In this document: positions 39,620 to 49,606 of the stretch, piece by piece | How positions within the stretch are numbered: position 1 is the stretch's first letter | How the letters are laid out: every line of letters starts with the position of its first letter | Assembly (NCBI RefSeq): GCF_013366805.1 | Contig: NZ_WQMO01000006.1 | Location: 1 to 53,405, forward strand | DNA from: Wolbachia endosymbiont of Litomosoides brasiliensis | Lineage (GTDB): Bacteria; Pseudomonadota; Alphaproteobacteria; Rickettsiales; Anaplasmataceae | Reading direction: 5' to 3' | DNA: 53,405 bases | The notes under the pieces: generated by a model | Databases searched by the model: none | Seen by the model: the letters and a program-made list of their open reading frames with translations, nothing else | Told to the model about the DNA's origin: nothing | Made by a program: the position numbers and the translations under genes

Positions 39620-40239
39620 ATTTTACTTATGAAAGTGCCATCTTTATTTACGAAGTGGTGAAGAAGAATCAACACATTTTTTCTTGTTATTGGACGCTAA
39701 TCTAGGAATATAGTCTACTCCGCCTTCAGGAATTTCATAACCACCTTGACTCCAAATTCATACTAAGGAACAGAAAAACACTTTCCATTTTGCATCATTT
39801 ATTCCTCATAAAGGCAGCAAGCTTCAAACATGCTAAACGAGAAAAATGCAGGCTAAGACATTCTTCCAAGTATTGCAAACAAGCTTGCACTGAATTTTTA
39901 CTATTGTAAAAAGTAGTTTACCTATCCATGAATGTAACTTACTGCATTATATGTTATGTTTATTTCTCATCAGCTTGATCATCAAGTATATCAAAGAGAA
40001 TCAGAATTATGAACAAGATAAACAGGGAAATTTCCCTTTATTTTTGTCATGATCTTCAATTTTGCACTTAATTATCTTTTATTTCAATTAAGTTTTAGTG
40101 AATAGCTTCTTTTAAAAGATTATATTGAATATGCTTAACCGCTTTTACTATTATAGGTTCGTAGAACTTGCAATGAAATCCGGTGGCCTATTGATTTTTA
40201 TTGCTAGTGTAGATACAATAGGGCTTTAAGCACTAGATA
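39620..40239. other. Intergenic region with a small coding remnant
   Basis: In this 620-base gap, the reverse strand at about 39647-39760 keeps a 35-codon open stretch with protein-like sequence (WSQGGYEIPEGGVDYIP, then SSSPLRK and a stop). It may be the tail of a lost gene. A hairpin near 40015-40049 is listed separately. The rest shows nothing I can support. Confidence 0.35.
40015..40049. terminator. Possible hairpin terminator between ubiG and metG
   Basis: An imperfect stem of about 15 pairs (acaagataaacaggga against tccctttatttttgt) surrounds a four-base loop and contains the palindrome AGGGAAATTTCCCT. The downstream arm is T-rich. It lies 396 bases after the rpiB-ubiG stop, so it may belong to a lost gene. 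Confidence 0.35.
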
Positions 40240-41862
40240 ATGGAGCAATTCAAAAATTTTTACATCACCACGCCAGTATATTACGTAAACGACAAGCCGC
40301 ACATTGGTCACGCATATACTTTCCTTATCTGTGATGTTACAGCCAGGTTTATGAAGCTAGCTGGAAAAAATGTTAAATTTACTACCGGTACAGATGAACA
40401 CGGGCAAAAAATCGAAAAAGCAGCTAAAGCAAAGGGAATGCATCCAAAGGAATTTGCAGACGAAATGAGCGTTTCGTTTAGGGAATTAGCTGAGTTCATG
40501 AATTTTCAATATGATGATTTTATTCGCACCACAGAAGAACGTCACGAGAGAGCAGTTGTAGCTTTATGGGATAGGCTTGAAAAGAGGGGACAAATATATC
40601 TGGATTCCTATTCGGGTTGGTATTCAGTCCGCGATGAGGCGTTTTATCAGGGATCGGAACTGATAGATGGCAAAGCACCAACAGGGGCTGAGGTTGAATG
40701 GGTAAAAGAAGAGAGTTACTTTTTTCGTCTATCGAGTTGGCAAGATAAATTACTAGAATTATACAAAAATCAGCCAAATTTTATCTTTCCTAAAAGCAGA
40801 AAAAATGAAGTGATATCGTTTGTAAAATCAGGACTAACTGACCTTTCAATTTCTCGCACTAGTTTTAACTGGGGAATAAAAGTGCCAGGGAATGACAGAC
40901 ACATAATCTACGTCTGGATAGACGCATTAACTAATTATCTTGCATCAATAGGTTTTCCTAACACGGAAAATGAAGAATATAAAAAATTTTGGGTAGAATC
41001 ACAGTCTGTCATCCAAGTAGCTGACACTGAGGTCCAAAAGAAAATACAGATTCCAGCATCACGCGCTGGGATGACATCGAATTTAGCTAATAACTCCTTT
41101 AACGTTCATGTAATTGGTAAGGACATATTACGCTTTCACGCTGTATATTGGCCAGCAATTCTCCTTGCAGCAGATTTGCCACTGCCAAAGCAAATTGCAG
41201 TTCATGGTTGGTGGTTAAATGAGGGGAAGAAGATATCCAAATCTCTCGGTAATGTCGTAGATCCAATTGGTTTAGCTAAAGAGTTTGATGTTGATCAGCT
41301 ACGCTATTTTCTCCTTCGGGAAGCAATCTTCAGCCAGGATGGTAATTTTAGTAAGAAGAACATGATCAGCCGAGTAAATTCAGAACTTGCAAATGATATA
41401 GGTAATTTAGTGCAAAGAACAATTTCATTTTTACATAAACAATGCTTTGGAGTTGTACCAATAGTTGACCAAAGCCTACTTAAAGGTGAGGAAGGCCTTC
41501 CAAATTATAGGGCTATATCCGATCAAGTAATGGATCATTTATCAAAGTATGAATTTAACCATATTATACTTCTAATTATCAACATTTCTTCCGAAGCTAA
41601 TGCTTATATAGATAAAAGCGCACCTTGGATACTGAACAAAACTGACAGAGAGCGCATGAATCTAGTAATCTATAAACTACTGGAATATGTAAGGATAATT
41701 GGCATTCTATTGCAGCCAATTGTCCCGAGGTCAGCAGAGGTGATACTCGACCAATTGCGAATCCCGAAGGAACAACGAGATTTTAAATCTCTGTGCGACG
41801 CGTGCGTAAATTCAGGCACTACATTACCTAAACCTACGCCTGTTTTTCTGAAGATTGAGTAG
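40240..41862 (+). CDS. metG: Methionyl-tRNA synthetase with in-frame palindromic-element insertion
   Basis: The 540-residue class I synthetase charges tRNA-Met. Catalytic signatures: HIGH (21-24) and KISKS (about 330-334) within NEGKKISKSLGN, plus TGTDEHGQKI. There is no C-terminal tRNA-binding (Trbp111-like) domain, which is usual for the compact alphaproteobacterial form. Residues about 253-281 (ESQSVIQVADTEVQKK, then SRAGMTSN) have no counterpart in the family. They are encoded by an inverted-repeat element inserted in frame between the FKKFW-like and VHVIGKDILRFH blocks, probably in a surface loop. Confidence 0.96.
   Translation: MEQFKNFYITTPVYYVNDKPHIGHAYTFLICDVTARFMKLAGKNVKFTTGTDEHGQKIEKAAKAKGMHPKEFADEMSVSFRELAEFMNFQYDDFIRTTEERHERAVVALWDRLEKRGQIYLDSYSGWYSVRDEAFYQGSELIDGKAPTGAEVEWVKEESYFFRLSSWQDKLLELYKNQPNFIFPKSRKNEVISFVKSGLTDLSISRTSFNWGIKVPGNDRHIIYVWIDALTNYLASIGFPNTENEEYKKFWVESQSVIQVADTEVQKKIQIPASRAGMTSNLANNSFNVHVIGKDILRFHAVYWPAILLAADLPLPKQIAVHGWWLNEGKKISKSLGNVVDPIGLAKEFDVDQLRYFLLREAIFSQDGNFSKKNMISRVNSELANDIGNLVQRTISFLHKQCFGVVPIVDQSLLKGEEGLPNYRAISDQVMDHLSKYEFNHIILLIINISSEANAYIDKSAPWILNKTDRERMNLVIYKLLEYVRIIGILLQPIVPRSAEVILDQLRIPKEQRDFKSLCDACVNSGTTLPKPTPVFLKIE
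40995..41080 (+). repeat. Wolbachia palindromic element inside metG
   Basis: The arms tgtcatccaagtagctgaca and gcgctgggatgaca are inverted relative to one another around a central aaagaaaatacagattcc stretch. This matches the class of protein-coding palindromic repeats described in Wolbachia (analogous to Rickettsia palindromic elements). The insertion keeps the metG frame open. Confidence 0.75.
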
Positions 41863-42014
41863 AGATCGCATAATATTCCTTCTACTGTTTTGCTTTAAGA
41901 TTTAGTTATACCAGAATCAATAACAAATGGTTGAGTTACGTTAACATCATCAAACGATGCTGATATTAGGAGTGATAGCATAGTTATGAAAAACGCAAGG
42001 CAAATAACTCGCAG
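41863..42014 (-). other. Possible short membrane-like ORF remnant
   Basis: On the reverse strand, immediately after the stop of the small membrane protein gene, a frame reads ICLAFFITMLSLLISASF, then DDVNVTQPFVIDSGITKS and a stop at 41895. The only ATG (41981) gives 28 codons. It looks like a signal-peptide-led fragment but has no ribosome binding site. Confidence 0.25.
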
Positions 42015-42626
42015 CTAATAGGGTATAACTTTTATTGCTTGATCAGCAAGCCAATTAACTGCGCTCACTGCTTGATTAAAATAACCATTAACTTTGGTTC
42101 CTTCTTCAGTTAGCTGATTTTCTGTGCTGGAACCCTCAGTATTTTGGCTTTGTGCATCAAAATATAATTCATCTTCTAAATCATTTAAATTTCTAGAAGT
42201 TGCAAGATCTAAAGAATCTAAACCATTAGCTTTCTTCCCTTGTCTGCTAGAAGGAACCCCAAGATCTAAGTAGTTCAAATTACCCTCTTCTTTAAATGAT
42301 TGCTCTTGCTTATTAGCAAGACGGATTTCCTGTTCAGAACCCCTTTCCTTTTGAGCCTGCACTAAAACATCTTTCCCAGCAAGTTTAGCATCTTTCTCAG
42401 AAATAGTATTGTTTTTGCTAATTGCTGCAGATGAAAATGCAATAACTACAGCGGAATATACAGCACCGCCAATAATAAGTGGAAGGATAACACTTAACGC
42501 TGCGACTGGAGCTGAGAAAGCAACATAAGGAGCCACAGCAAACACTCCTAGTGTTAGTAAAGCTCCAATAGCTAGAGCGCTACCTACAAGATAAGGTGCA
42601 CTAGTTTTTTTTAATATATTTTTCAT
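42015..42626 (-). CDS. Small membrane protein, unknown function
   Basis: The 203-residue protein starts with two hydrophobic segments (about 12-35, YLVGSALAIGALLTLGVFAV, and 39-70), followed by a hydrophilic, Asn/Gln/Glu-rich C-terminal part of about 120 residues. I know of no family. The start at 42626 is preferred because GAGG lies about eight bases upstream; the frame opens earlier (42767), but that part runs into IS sequence. A decayed paralogue lies at 43550-43910 on the same strand. The protein could sit in the inner membrane with the tail in the cytoplasm. It is convergent with metG. Confidence 0.7.
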   Translation of the reverse strand: MKNILKKTSAPYLVGSALAIGALLTLGVFAVAPYVAFSAPVAALSVILPLIIGGAVYSAVVIAFSSAAISKNNTISEKDAKLAGKDVLVQAQKERGSEQEIRLANKQEQSFKEEGNLNYLDLGVPSSRQGKKANGLDSLDLATSRNLNDLEDELYFDAQSQNTEGSSTENQLTEEGTKVNGYFNQAVSAVNWLADQAIKVIPY

Positions 42627-42704
42627 TATATACCTCACTAGAATAATTAGTCCGTTATTAAAATTATAGCACAAATAAATAGATAGTGTCAAATTTGTTA
42701 ATAA

Positions 42705-43276
42705 GCTAATAAATTGCAGTGATAGTATTGAAGTCAAAATTATTGGGTAAAAAGGTCGTAGAATCAATAAAAAAGGTGCCGAAGGAAGTGTGAAATAACA
42801 GATAATGTTGCAAAACTAATGAATAGAGCACCTAAAATTTAGAAGATTAGCTTAAATGTCAGTGAGTCTACAGTGCACCGTAATATGTAAAAAGAGTTAT
42901 TTATCTTTGATGAATTATAGTTTGCGCCAATTCAAGAATTGGACGCTGGTGGTTTAAAAGGGCGTTAAAACACAGGTTAAAGTAAAATTAGATAGACAAA
43001 ATTTTTATCTCTATAGTGCAGTTAATCCTAGAAATGGAGAGAGTTCTAGCTTATTTATGCTGAATGTCAACGCCGATTATATGAATATATTTCTTAAACA
43101 AATTGAGAAACTTTGGTTGTGTATAAAACAGAACGTTTTGCGTGATGAAGTCTGTAATACAATTGCTTTGCTTGAGAGCGCTTTGTGCAAATTTATTACC
43201 TTTCCTTCTCACCTCGCAATTAAACAACTCTGCAATATCAATTATTTTGCCTACTAATAATGAGAATTGGTATTAA
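42705..43276 (+). mobile_element. IS630-type remnant, frameshifted and deleted
   Basis: It starts near 42710 (aattgcagtgatagtattgaag) without a clear left terminal repeat. The N-terminal region is much shortened between about 42790 and 42900. The C-terminal half is fairly complete: VKLDRQNFYL, NPRNGESSSLF, then SALCKFITFPSHLAIKQ. The right end (ataatgagaattggta) is near 43276. The 66-codon plus-strand frame at 43057-43257 is part of this remnant. Confidence 0.8.
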
Positions 43277-43549
43277 AGTTAAAACGTAGCTTCACATTAA
43301 TAATTGACCTGACAAAGAGTTTGCCATTTTCTCTTCAAGAAGGGGGTTTCTTTGAAAGAATAAACTAATATTAATGTTATAAGAGATTATTTGTGGTAGC
43401 ATATATATTTGAGAAGGAGCAGGCAAATAAATTATAAGGAACTTTGAATGTGTCTTGTACTACAACGACTGCTTGGTTAATTGGAAAATACTTGGTAATA
43501 ATGGCATAATAGCACCTGTTATATTGTATAAGAAGTAGGAACATGTTCT

Positions 43550-43910
43550 GTTTGCTTTTTCCCTCTACGTCATATATCTGTTGAATTTTCCTATTACCGA
43601 TAGCTTCACTTTGACCAGATTAAGCTTTGTCAACTTGTATTCCAATTTCAGTGAATTGCTTTTGCACACTTTGGTCAATTTGTATTTCAACTACAGCAAG
43701 TTGAGCATCTTTCTTGGGGATGGCTTTGTTCTTACTAATTGCTGCATATATATAAAGGTGCAGTAGTTACAATAGAAAGCACAGCACGGCTAACAATAAA
43801 CGGGAAGTTAAAAAAAACAACATAAGGTAGCTATAGCAAACGCTCCTGATGCTAATAAGGTTAAAGTAACCAAGGTGCCGATTATATAATTAAGGTATGT
43901 TATTCTTATT
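43550..43910 (-). pseudogene. Decayed paralogue of the small membrane protein gene
   Basis: The reverse strand keeps SKNKAIPKKDAQLAVVEIQ (near 43735-43680), which matches SKNNTISEKDAKLAGKD in the intact gene at 42015-42626. Upstream pieces are similar to its hydrophobic segments, and the GAGG-type upstream sequence is also present near 43915. Frameshifts and stops break it, and the C-terminal half is unlike the intact copy. Confidence 0.6.
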
Positions 43911-44002
43911 TATGATTATCCTCCCACACAATTTTTATGCCATTGTGACAATTGCAAAGGTGACCTTCAAATTAGTTGTTATATAATAAACAGATAAATC
44001 TT

Positions 44003-44078
44003 GAAACGCGATTTGAAATCTCCGTGCAACATGCACGCAAGTCCAGATACTATACTACCTAAACCTAAGTTTTTTTTG
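44003..44078 (+). pseudogene. Stray copy of the metG 3' end
   Basis: The stretch cgcgatttgaaatctccgtg, catgcacgcaagtccagatac, tactacctaaacctaag matches metG at about 41774-41850 (cgagattttaaatctctgtg and following). It lies upstream of the decayed paralogue of the gene that normally follows metG. It is therefore part of an old duplication and rearrangement of the metG-end region. Confidence 0.65.
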
Positions 44079-44591
44079 GGGGGTAATGCTTAAGTAATCT
44101 TGGTGAATCACTCAGCTTATATCTACACAAACATTGCAATTTGTAGATAGTTTGTATGACACTACTGCTAGTAGAGAACGCTTTTGTAATTGTAATAAGG
44201 CAAAAGAAATACTAATTAATATCTCTTTTAGGAACTTAACATTAGTGTCCTATACACTTAACAAATAGCCAACCTTGGAATTATAAATACCCACAATTTC
44301 ATGAATTAAGGGAAATAAGGTATCACGCCTAGTTTAATATTGTGCTTTTGTTGCTTAAACAAAGATTAAAGGTAAATTTTAGGCCTAAAATAGCCATTCT
44401 GTGAGTTGATTGAATTTCCGAAATACAATGCTTGTACAGTCGTGTATGTAGTGCTGGAATCTAGCCTATAATCAGCCGTAAGATGACAGAAATAAGCTTC
44501 GTTAGTCACGCGAACTTTCATAAAAAATAGGCTTGGGCATTTTAAACTTTTGTTTATATACTAAGTCAAAATGCTTACCTTCAGCACGTAG
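44079..44591. other. Intergenic region without a visible gene
   Basis: This AT-rich 510-base stretch separates the metG fragment from the symporter gene. A degraded palindromic-element-like piece (tagtgctggaatctag) occurs near 44450. I see no coding frame and no RNA gene. Confidence 0.4.
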
Positions 44592-45944
44592 ATGGATACA
44601 GTAAAGTCTATTTTATTACTACCAACAATATTACTAATACTAGTTGCTAGTATTTACCTATCAATTAGGCTAAAGTGGTTACAGATATTTAGGTTGCCAC
44701 ATGCCTTTTCACTTATTGGAGTTAAGAAAGGGGAAAATAAATTTTCCTCTATAGCTGCCCTATTTATAATCTTAGGAGGAAATTTAGGAGTTGGAAATAT
44801 TTCAGGGACTGCTGTTGCTCTAAAAACCGGAGGACCTGGCTCTATTTTGTGGATGGCGATAATTGTTGTTATTACTTCTGTGATAAAATATATCACTTGT
44901 TACCTGAGTATAAAGAACAGGAAAAAAAGGAATGGAAGGCTTATAGGTGGCCCTATGGCCTATATGGCTGGTGCATTTAACTCTAGGAAAGCTACAGTTG
45001 TATTTCTAGTTATTATGATGATGGTTTCAACAACTGTCGGTAACCTTGTTCAGGTGAATTCTCTATCAATACCACTTGATATGATAGATGTACCTGTGGT
45101 TACTGGTGGAATTATAATGGCCATAATATTTTTTGTTGTTGCAGCTCTCAGCTTAAAGAAAACCAAAATTTTCATATCAGCTATGATACCGATAATGACG
45201 GTAAGTTACCTCGCACTTTGCAGTATTATATTATTTAAATTTAGTGAAAATATTCTTCCTTCTCTAAAGCTAATAACAAGCAGCTTTTTTACAACTAGTA
45301 GCTTCAACTTTGGTTTATCTTTAGGTTTAGTTTTAGAAACGTTAACTATTATTCAAGTAGGAACTTTGCGAGGTATTTTTGCAACAGACATAGGGTTTGG
45401 CCTCGAAGGAGTTGTACACTCTTCAGTTGTCCATAAAAGGAATAATAATAAATTCGTTGTCGAACAGAGTCTAATCACAATAATATCGCCTTTTATAGTT
45501 GCATTCATAATATTTGTTACAGCGATGGTACTGCTTGTTACAGATTCTTGGGTTACTGATTTAGAGAGTACTAACATGTGTATATTTGCTTTCAGAAAAG
45601 CAATAAATTGGCCTTATATTGACTATCTAATTATGGCCATAATGTTTTGTTTTGCTTTTACCACTATTTTCACCTGGTTTTTTTGCTCGAAGCAGACAAT
45701 ACGCTATGTATCTCAAAATGATAAATACACTAAAATCTGGGTTGTAATTTTCACTGTGGTTATCCCACTTGGTTCAATAGGTAAAGTTCAGTTACTATGG
45801 GATGTTGCTGATATTTCGATTGCTGCTTTATTGTTTATCAATATATTAGCTATACTCAAACTAACTTCTCGAGATCCAGAAGTGTTCACTGTGAGCAGCA
45901 GGTACCTGAAGTTGAATCAGCGTTCTAAACAAAAACAAATCTAG
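44592..45944 (+). CDS. Alanine/glycine:cation symporter family protein (AGCS)
   Basis: The 450-residue inner-membrane protein has about 11 hydrophobic segments and is expected to import alanine or glycine with sodium or protons. Family signatures: GVGNISGTAVALKTGGPG (about 58-75), GGPMAYM (about 119-125), GFGLEGVVHSSVVHK (about 266-280, similar to the G.EAS..HA block of the family) and a conserved Trp-rich C-terminal region. The length is near the family norm (about 440-490). An endosymbiont dependent on host amino acids plausibly needs such a carrier. The substrate is inferred from the family only. Confidence 0.88.
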   Translation: MDTVKSILLLPTILLILVASIYLSIRLKWLQIFRLPHAFSLIGVKKGENKFSSIAALFIILGGNLGVGNISGTAVALKTGGPGSILWMAIIVVITSVIKYITCYLSIKNRKKRNGRLIGGPMAYMAGAFNSRKATVVFLVIMMMVSTTVGNLVQVNSLSIPLDMIDVPVVTGGIIMAIIFFVVAALSLKKTKIFISAMIPIMTVSYLALCSIILFKFSENILPSLKLITSSFFTTSSFNFGLSLGLVLETLTIIQVGTLRGIFATDIGFGLEGVVHSSVVHKRNNNKFVVEQSLITIISPFIVAFIIFVTAMVLLVTDSWVTDLESTNMCIFAFRKAINWPYIDYLIMAIMFCFAFTTIFTWFFCSKQTIRYVSQNDKYTKIWVVIFTVVIPLGSIGKVQLLWDVADISIAALLFINILAILKLTSRDPEVFTVSSRYLKLNQRSKQKQI

Positions 45945-46029
45945 GAACTGGCTGGCTGTCCTCATATTTGTTACTTGTGTAGTTCGTGTCATACGTTAAC
46001 AGCATAGCCTTTTTTTTATAAAAATTTAA

Positions 46030-46725
46030 CCAGTCTCCATAATAATGTTAGCTAAAGCTAAAAAACAAAGAGTTATTAGTAAGGAAGAATATGAAAATTA
46101 AAAGCACACAACAGGAATAATGCATATTGTAAAAAAAACTAAATGCGGTAATTGCAGCAAAAAAGTACAGTATAATAACCCGTAGCAAAAATATGTTTTT
46201 CATTTCAAGAATAGCACTAACTGCATAGATAAAGCACCTCAAATTTAGAAAAGAAAAAATTATTTGCTCTTTGGAATATAGATGCAAGAAAACCCTAATA
46301 TTACCGTTAAAGAAATGAGAATTTTGACTTGAATATCAGCAAATCTACAGGTGTACCATAATATGCAAAAAATGAAGTTTTCGTGTATTACGCTAAGGCC
46401 AATTCACACATTTCAGAAATTGAATACATGTTGGTTTAAAAAGGGTGTTAGAATACAGGTTGGAGTAAAATTAGGTGATAGAACAAAATTTTTATTTCTA
46501 CAGTGCAGTTAATTTTAGAAATGGAAAGAGTTCTAGCTTATTTGCGCCAAATTTCAACACTGATTATATGAATATATTTTTTGAACAGTAGATTTGCTAA
46601 TTGGCATGAGTCAAGAAATTTAAAGGTACTAAAAATATTGAGATTATATATCTGCTACCATGCTTACCCAAACTCAATCCTATAAAGTCTATAATACAAT
46701 TGCTGAGGATTAGCATCACTGTTTT
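46030..46725 (+). mobile_element. IS630-type remnant, broken in both halves
   Basis: From about 46070 the plus strand keeps N-terminal pieces (AALTA-like, IKHLKFRK, NITVKEMR), then the middle region VGVKLGD.TKFLF and NFRNGKSSSLF. The C-terminal region decays by about 46700. The copy then meets an inverted N-terminal fragment. The left terminal repeat is not clear. Confidence 0.72.
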
Positions 46726-47025
46726 TCTGCAATGTTTTTTCTGCAACGTTGAAGAGGGAGAGACAAATTTCCTTCTCTTCCAAATTTTAGTAGTTAGTGC
46801 TATTCTTGAAATGTAACATATTTTTGTTGTGTGTTGTTATACTGTGCTTTTTTGTTGCAATTGCCGCATTTAGTTTTTTTTGAGAACATATGCATTATTT
46901 CGCGCTTTCTTTACCATTTCTTTTGCTGATTCCATGACTTTTTCATCAATAATTTTTGTTTCAGCACCATTCAGTATAACTTCTTTTTTATTGTTGTCTA
47001 TCAGTTTCTTGTATAGTAGGGATTA
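46726..47025 (-). mobile_element. IS630-type N-terminal fragment, inverted
   Basis: The reverse complement begins with CRLSLFNVAE-type sequence near 46735 and runs through the helix-turn-helix N-terminal region to a left end (tatagtagggattagta) near 47022. Only about 300 bases remain. It faces the plus-oriented remnant before it. Confidence 0.75.
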
Positions 47026-47069
47026 GTATTAGATTATCCTTATTGCATAGCAACTAGTAAAGAGAGCAA

Positions 47070-47186
47070 AGATGGAGGAAAATGTTCAAAATGCCGGTAA
47101 TATTTGGACTAATAGTTTAGGGGATCTTCTAAATAAGTTATCTTACCGTACACTGCGCAGCATAATGATAAAGTTTACTACCAATT
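47070..47186 (+). CDS. Short ORF (38 aa), possibly a gene start remnant
   Basis: ATG at 47070 gives MEENVQNAGNIWTNSLGD, then KLSYRTLRSIMIKFTTN and a stop. The composition is protein-like and soluble. AAGAGAG lies a few bases upstream of the ATG. Its stop overlaps the end of the convergent MFS transporter gene. It may be the N-terminus of a gene lost by rearrangement. Function unknown. Confidence 0.3.
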
Positions 47187-48390
47187 AGCTGTTCAAGTGT
47201 TCTTCAGCATATTTGAGTAAGCCATATATAAGAATTGCGATTGTAGAACATATAACTGTCAGCAGTAAATTTGACAAAACACCATAAGAAAAGAATTTTC
47301 CTACTATATATATTCCGATAGTTCCAAACATCATATTGCAGAATGAGAGGACCGCACTACCAAGACCTATACCTTTGATCGTTTCTAATGCAGAGGCTAC
47401 GTTGTTGCTTATTATCAATGCAAGGCCAATATTGTTTGGAACCCAAAATATTATGAGGGTGGATATATTTAATTTGTCTATTAAGTAAAGGTATATCAGC
47501 GAACAGTCGGACATTATTGGTAATACTAAACCTATCATTAACATCCTGCTAACTCCCACCTTCGGTATATATCTTCTGTTAATTAAGGTTCCAATTATGT
47601 AAAATATAACTATGATTGATATGAAATAACCGAAATGTTGTACCTCAATGCCCATGGATTCAAATATGAAAGGGTAGTTAGCAATATACGCCCAGAGCCA
47701 CATGAAAGTTAATCCATGAATAGCTGAAAATCCAAGAAAACGATAATTCCTAAATATTGATATATATTGCTTAGAGACATTAATGATTATATTAGTTATG
47801 TTAGTTTTATCTCTATTAATATTGAGTGTTTCTTGTAACTTAAAGTAGATAAAAATAAGCATAATAATTGCCGCAAGTGATATAATAAAAAACAAAAATT
47901 TCCAGTGATAACCGTGTGAAATCATATGGCTACCTATTACTGGAGCGATTCCAGGTGAAAGTGCTACTATCATGTTTAACTTTGAAATTACCCTTGAGTA
48001 TTCACTACCAGAGTACATATCCCTTATTGCTGCATATCCAACAACACCTGTAACCCCAGCCCCTACCCCTTGTATGAAGCGAATTAGTATTAAGAGCACA
48101 ATGTTATCAGCTATGTAACAAGCAATGCTTGCTAAAGTAAAAATTGTCATACCAATCAGCATTATCGGACGCCTACCATAATAGTCCGATAATGGGCCAT
48201 AAATCAACCCAGACATCGCAAATCCAACTAAATTTAAACTAATTGTAAGTTGTACCACATGGCCTCCTACCTTGAAGTAATTGGCAATACTTGGTAGTGC
48301 AACTGAGTACAGGTCAGTTGCCATATCGACAATTGCTACAGAAAGTATCATGATAAGAGAGATGATATTCTGTGGAAGAACTATTGCCAC
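47185..48390 (-). CDS. MFS transporter, Bcr/CflA-like
   Basis: The 401-residue protein has 12 transmembrane segments. The N-terminal signature MATDLYSVALPSIANYF (residues about 22-38) and the loop-2 motif GPLSDYYGRRPIML (about 65-78) identify the major facilitator superfamily. RFIQGVGAGVTGVVGYAAIRDMY fits drug/H+ antiporters of the Bcr/CflA group. The substrate is unknown: bicyclomycin-type drugs in E. coli, but possibly metabolites in Wolbachia. It has no operon partner; the next gene, ubiE, is divergent. Confidence 0.9.
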   Translation of the reverse strand: MAIVLPQNIISLIMILSVAIVDMATDLYSVALPSIANYFKVGGHVVQLTISLNLVGFAMSGLIYGPLSDYYGRRPIMLIGMTIFTLASIACYIADNIVLLILIRFIQGVGAGVTGVVGYAAIRDMYSGSEYSRVISKLNMIVALSPGIAPVIGSHMISHGYHWKFLFFIISLAAIIMLIFIYFKLQETLNINRDKTNITNIIINVSKQYISIFRNYRFLGFSAIHGLTFMWLWAYIANYPFIFESMGIEVQHFGYFISIIVIFYIIGTLINRRYIPKVGVSRMLMIGLVLPIMSDCSLIYLYLIDKLNISTLIIFWVPNNIGLALIISNNVASALETIKGIGLGSAVLSFCNMMFGTIGIYIVGKFFSYGVLSNLLLTVICSTIAILIYGLLKYAEEHLNS

Positions 48391-48907
48391 TTAATGATTC
48401 GCTGAGCTACAGAAGTTTTATTATAATGTATTTTCTTTATTAGTACATTAATTTAACCACCTGGTTCAAGATCCCTCTTATTCAAGTGGCTAACACTGAT
48501 TCTTTTTTTCTAGGTTCCAGCTTCAGTGGTCGAGTTTTTTTTGAGCTTAACAAGAAAGCCTAAGTTGAAAAGTAATATGAAAAAGCGGGTATATAAAGAT
48601 ATATCTAATGTTTTATAGTGCTTACATGTATATAACACGGATAGCCATTAACTCTTCTTTCTGTGGCCCTTAAGCTATAGTATAGTGGTTCATCAAGGTT
48701 TACCTGGGTCAATTATAAGGAATTTTTACCTATTTCAACAGAGATTTTAGGTATACTTGAATTTTATAATAGATGGTGCAAAACTGAATATGATATTGCA
48801 AGATGTGATTAAAAATCAAGGAGGTATTCTAGTAATAGGATACTGGATATATTTTTGTGATAAGGTTCAACAACTTTATGTAATATCTAATAAAGATTGA
48901 GAGGGGT
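48391..48907. other. Intergenic region with possible coding remnants
   Basis: This 517-base stretch upstream of ubiE shows a short frame ending at 48900 with MILQDVIKNQGGILVIGYW (ATG near 48791) and another short one with LEFYNRWCKTEYDIA. Both look like pieces of one or two decayed genes. A degraded palindromic-element-like piece occurs near 48480-48530. No intact gene is visible. Confidence 0.35.
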
Positions 48908-49606
48908 ATGAATAAATCACAATTAGTCAAGAAGGTTTTTGATTCTGTGGCAAATTATTACGACATCATGAATGATATAATGAGCCTGGGAATACACAGA
49001 CTATGGAAGGATAAGGTAGTAAATAGCGTGCATTTTACAAAAAGATCTAAGGTTCTAGATGTAGCTGGGGGAACCGGAGACATAGCAATGAGAATAGTAA
49101 GAAGAGAGCCGAGTGTTCAGGTTACAGTATGTGACATAAATAAAAACATGCTAAGTAGAGGACGTGACAAAGCTATAAACTCAAATCAGCTTAATTTTAA
49201 TTGGGTGCATGCAAATGCGGAAAGTTTGCCATTTGAAAACTCTGAGTTTGATTATTGCACAATAGCTTTCGGTATTCGAAACGTTTCCGATCGTAAAAAA
49301 GCTTTAAGTGAGATATATAGAGTACTAAAAAACAATGGACAATTTATCTGCTTGGAATTTGCTCCTATGCACTATCAAAACGAGATGTTTGCCAAACTTT
49401 ATGACTTATATTTATTCAAAGTAATTCCTAAAATTGGCAACATAGTTGCTAGAGACAAGAGCTCTTATGAGTATTTAGTGAGGAGCATCAGAGAGTTTCC
49501 AGCTCAGGCTGAATTCAAAATGGAAATTGAAGAGGTGGGCTTTAAGAATGTTGAATTTCATAATATAAGCTATGGAATAGTGGCATTACATACTGGAACA
49601 AAATGA
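48908..49606 (+). CDS. ubiE: Demethylmenaquinone/ubiquinone methyltransferase UbiE
   Basis: The 232-residue SAM-dependent C-methyltransferase acts in ubiquinone synthesis. The start [20 protein letters not shown] is typical of the family. SAM motif I is DVAGGTGD (51-58), and [20 protein letters not shown] matches the UbiE signature. GAGGGG lies about five bases before the ATG. The ftsW pseudogene start overlaps its stop codon (ATGA at 49603-49606), so the two were once an operon. The UbiG activity of the same pathway is encoded in the rpiB-ubiG fusion. Confidence 0.96.
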   Translation: MNKSQLVKKVFDSVANYYDIMNDIMSLGIHRLWKDKVVNSVHFTKRSKVLDVAGGTGDIAMRIVRREPSVQVTVCDINKNMLSRGRDKAINSNQLNFNWVHANAESLPFENSEFDYCTIAFGIRNVSDRKKALSEIYRVLKNNGQFICLEFAPMHYQNEMFAKLYDLYLFKVIPKIGNIVARDKSSYEYLVRSIREFPAQAEFKMEIEEVGFKNVEFHNISYGIVALHTGTK

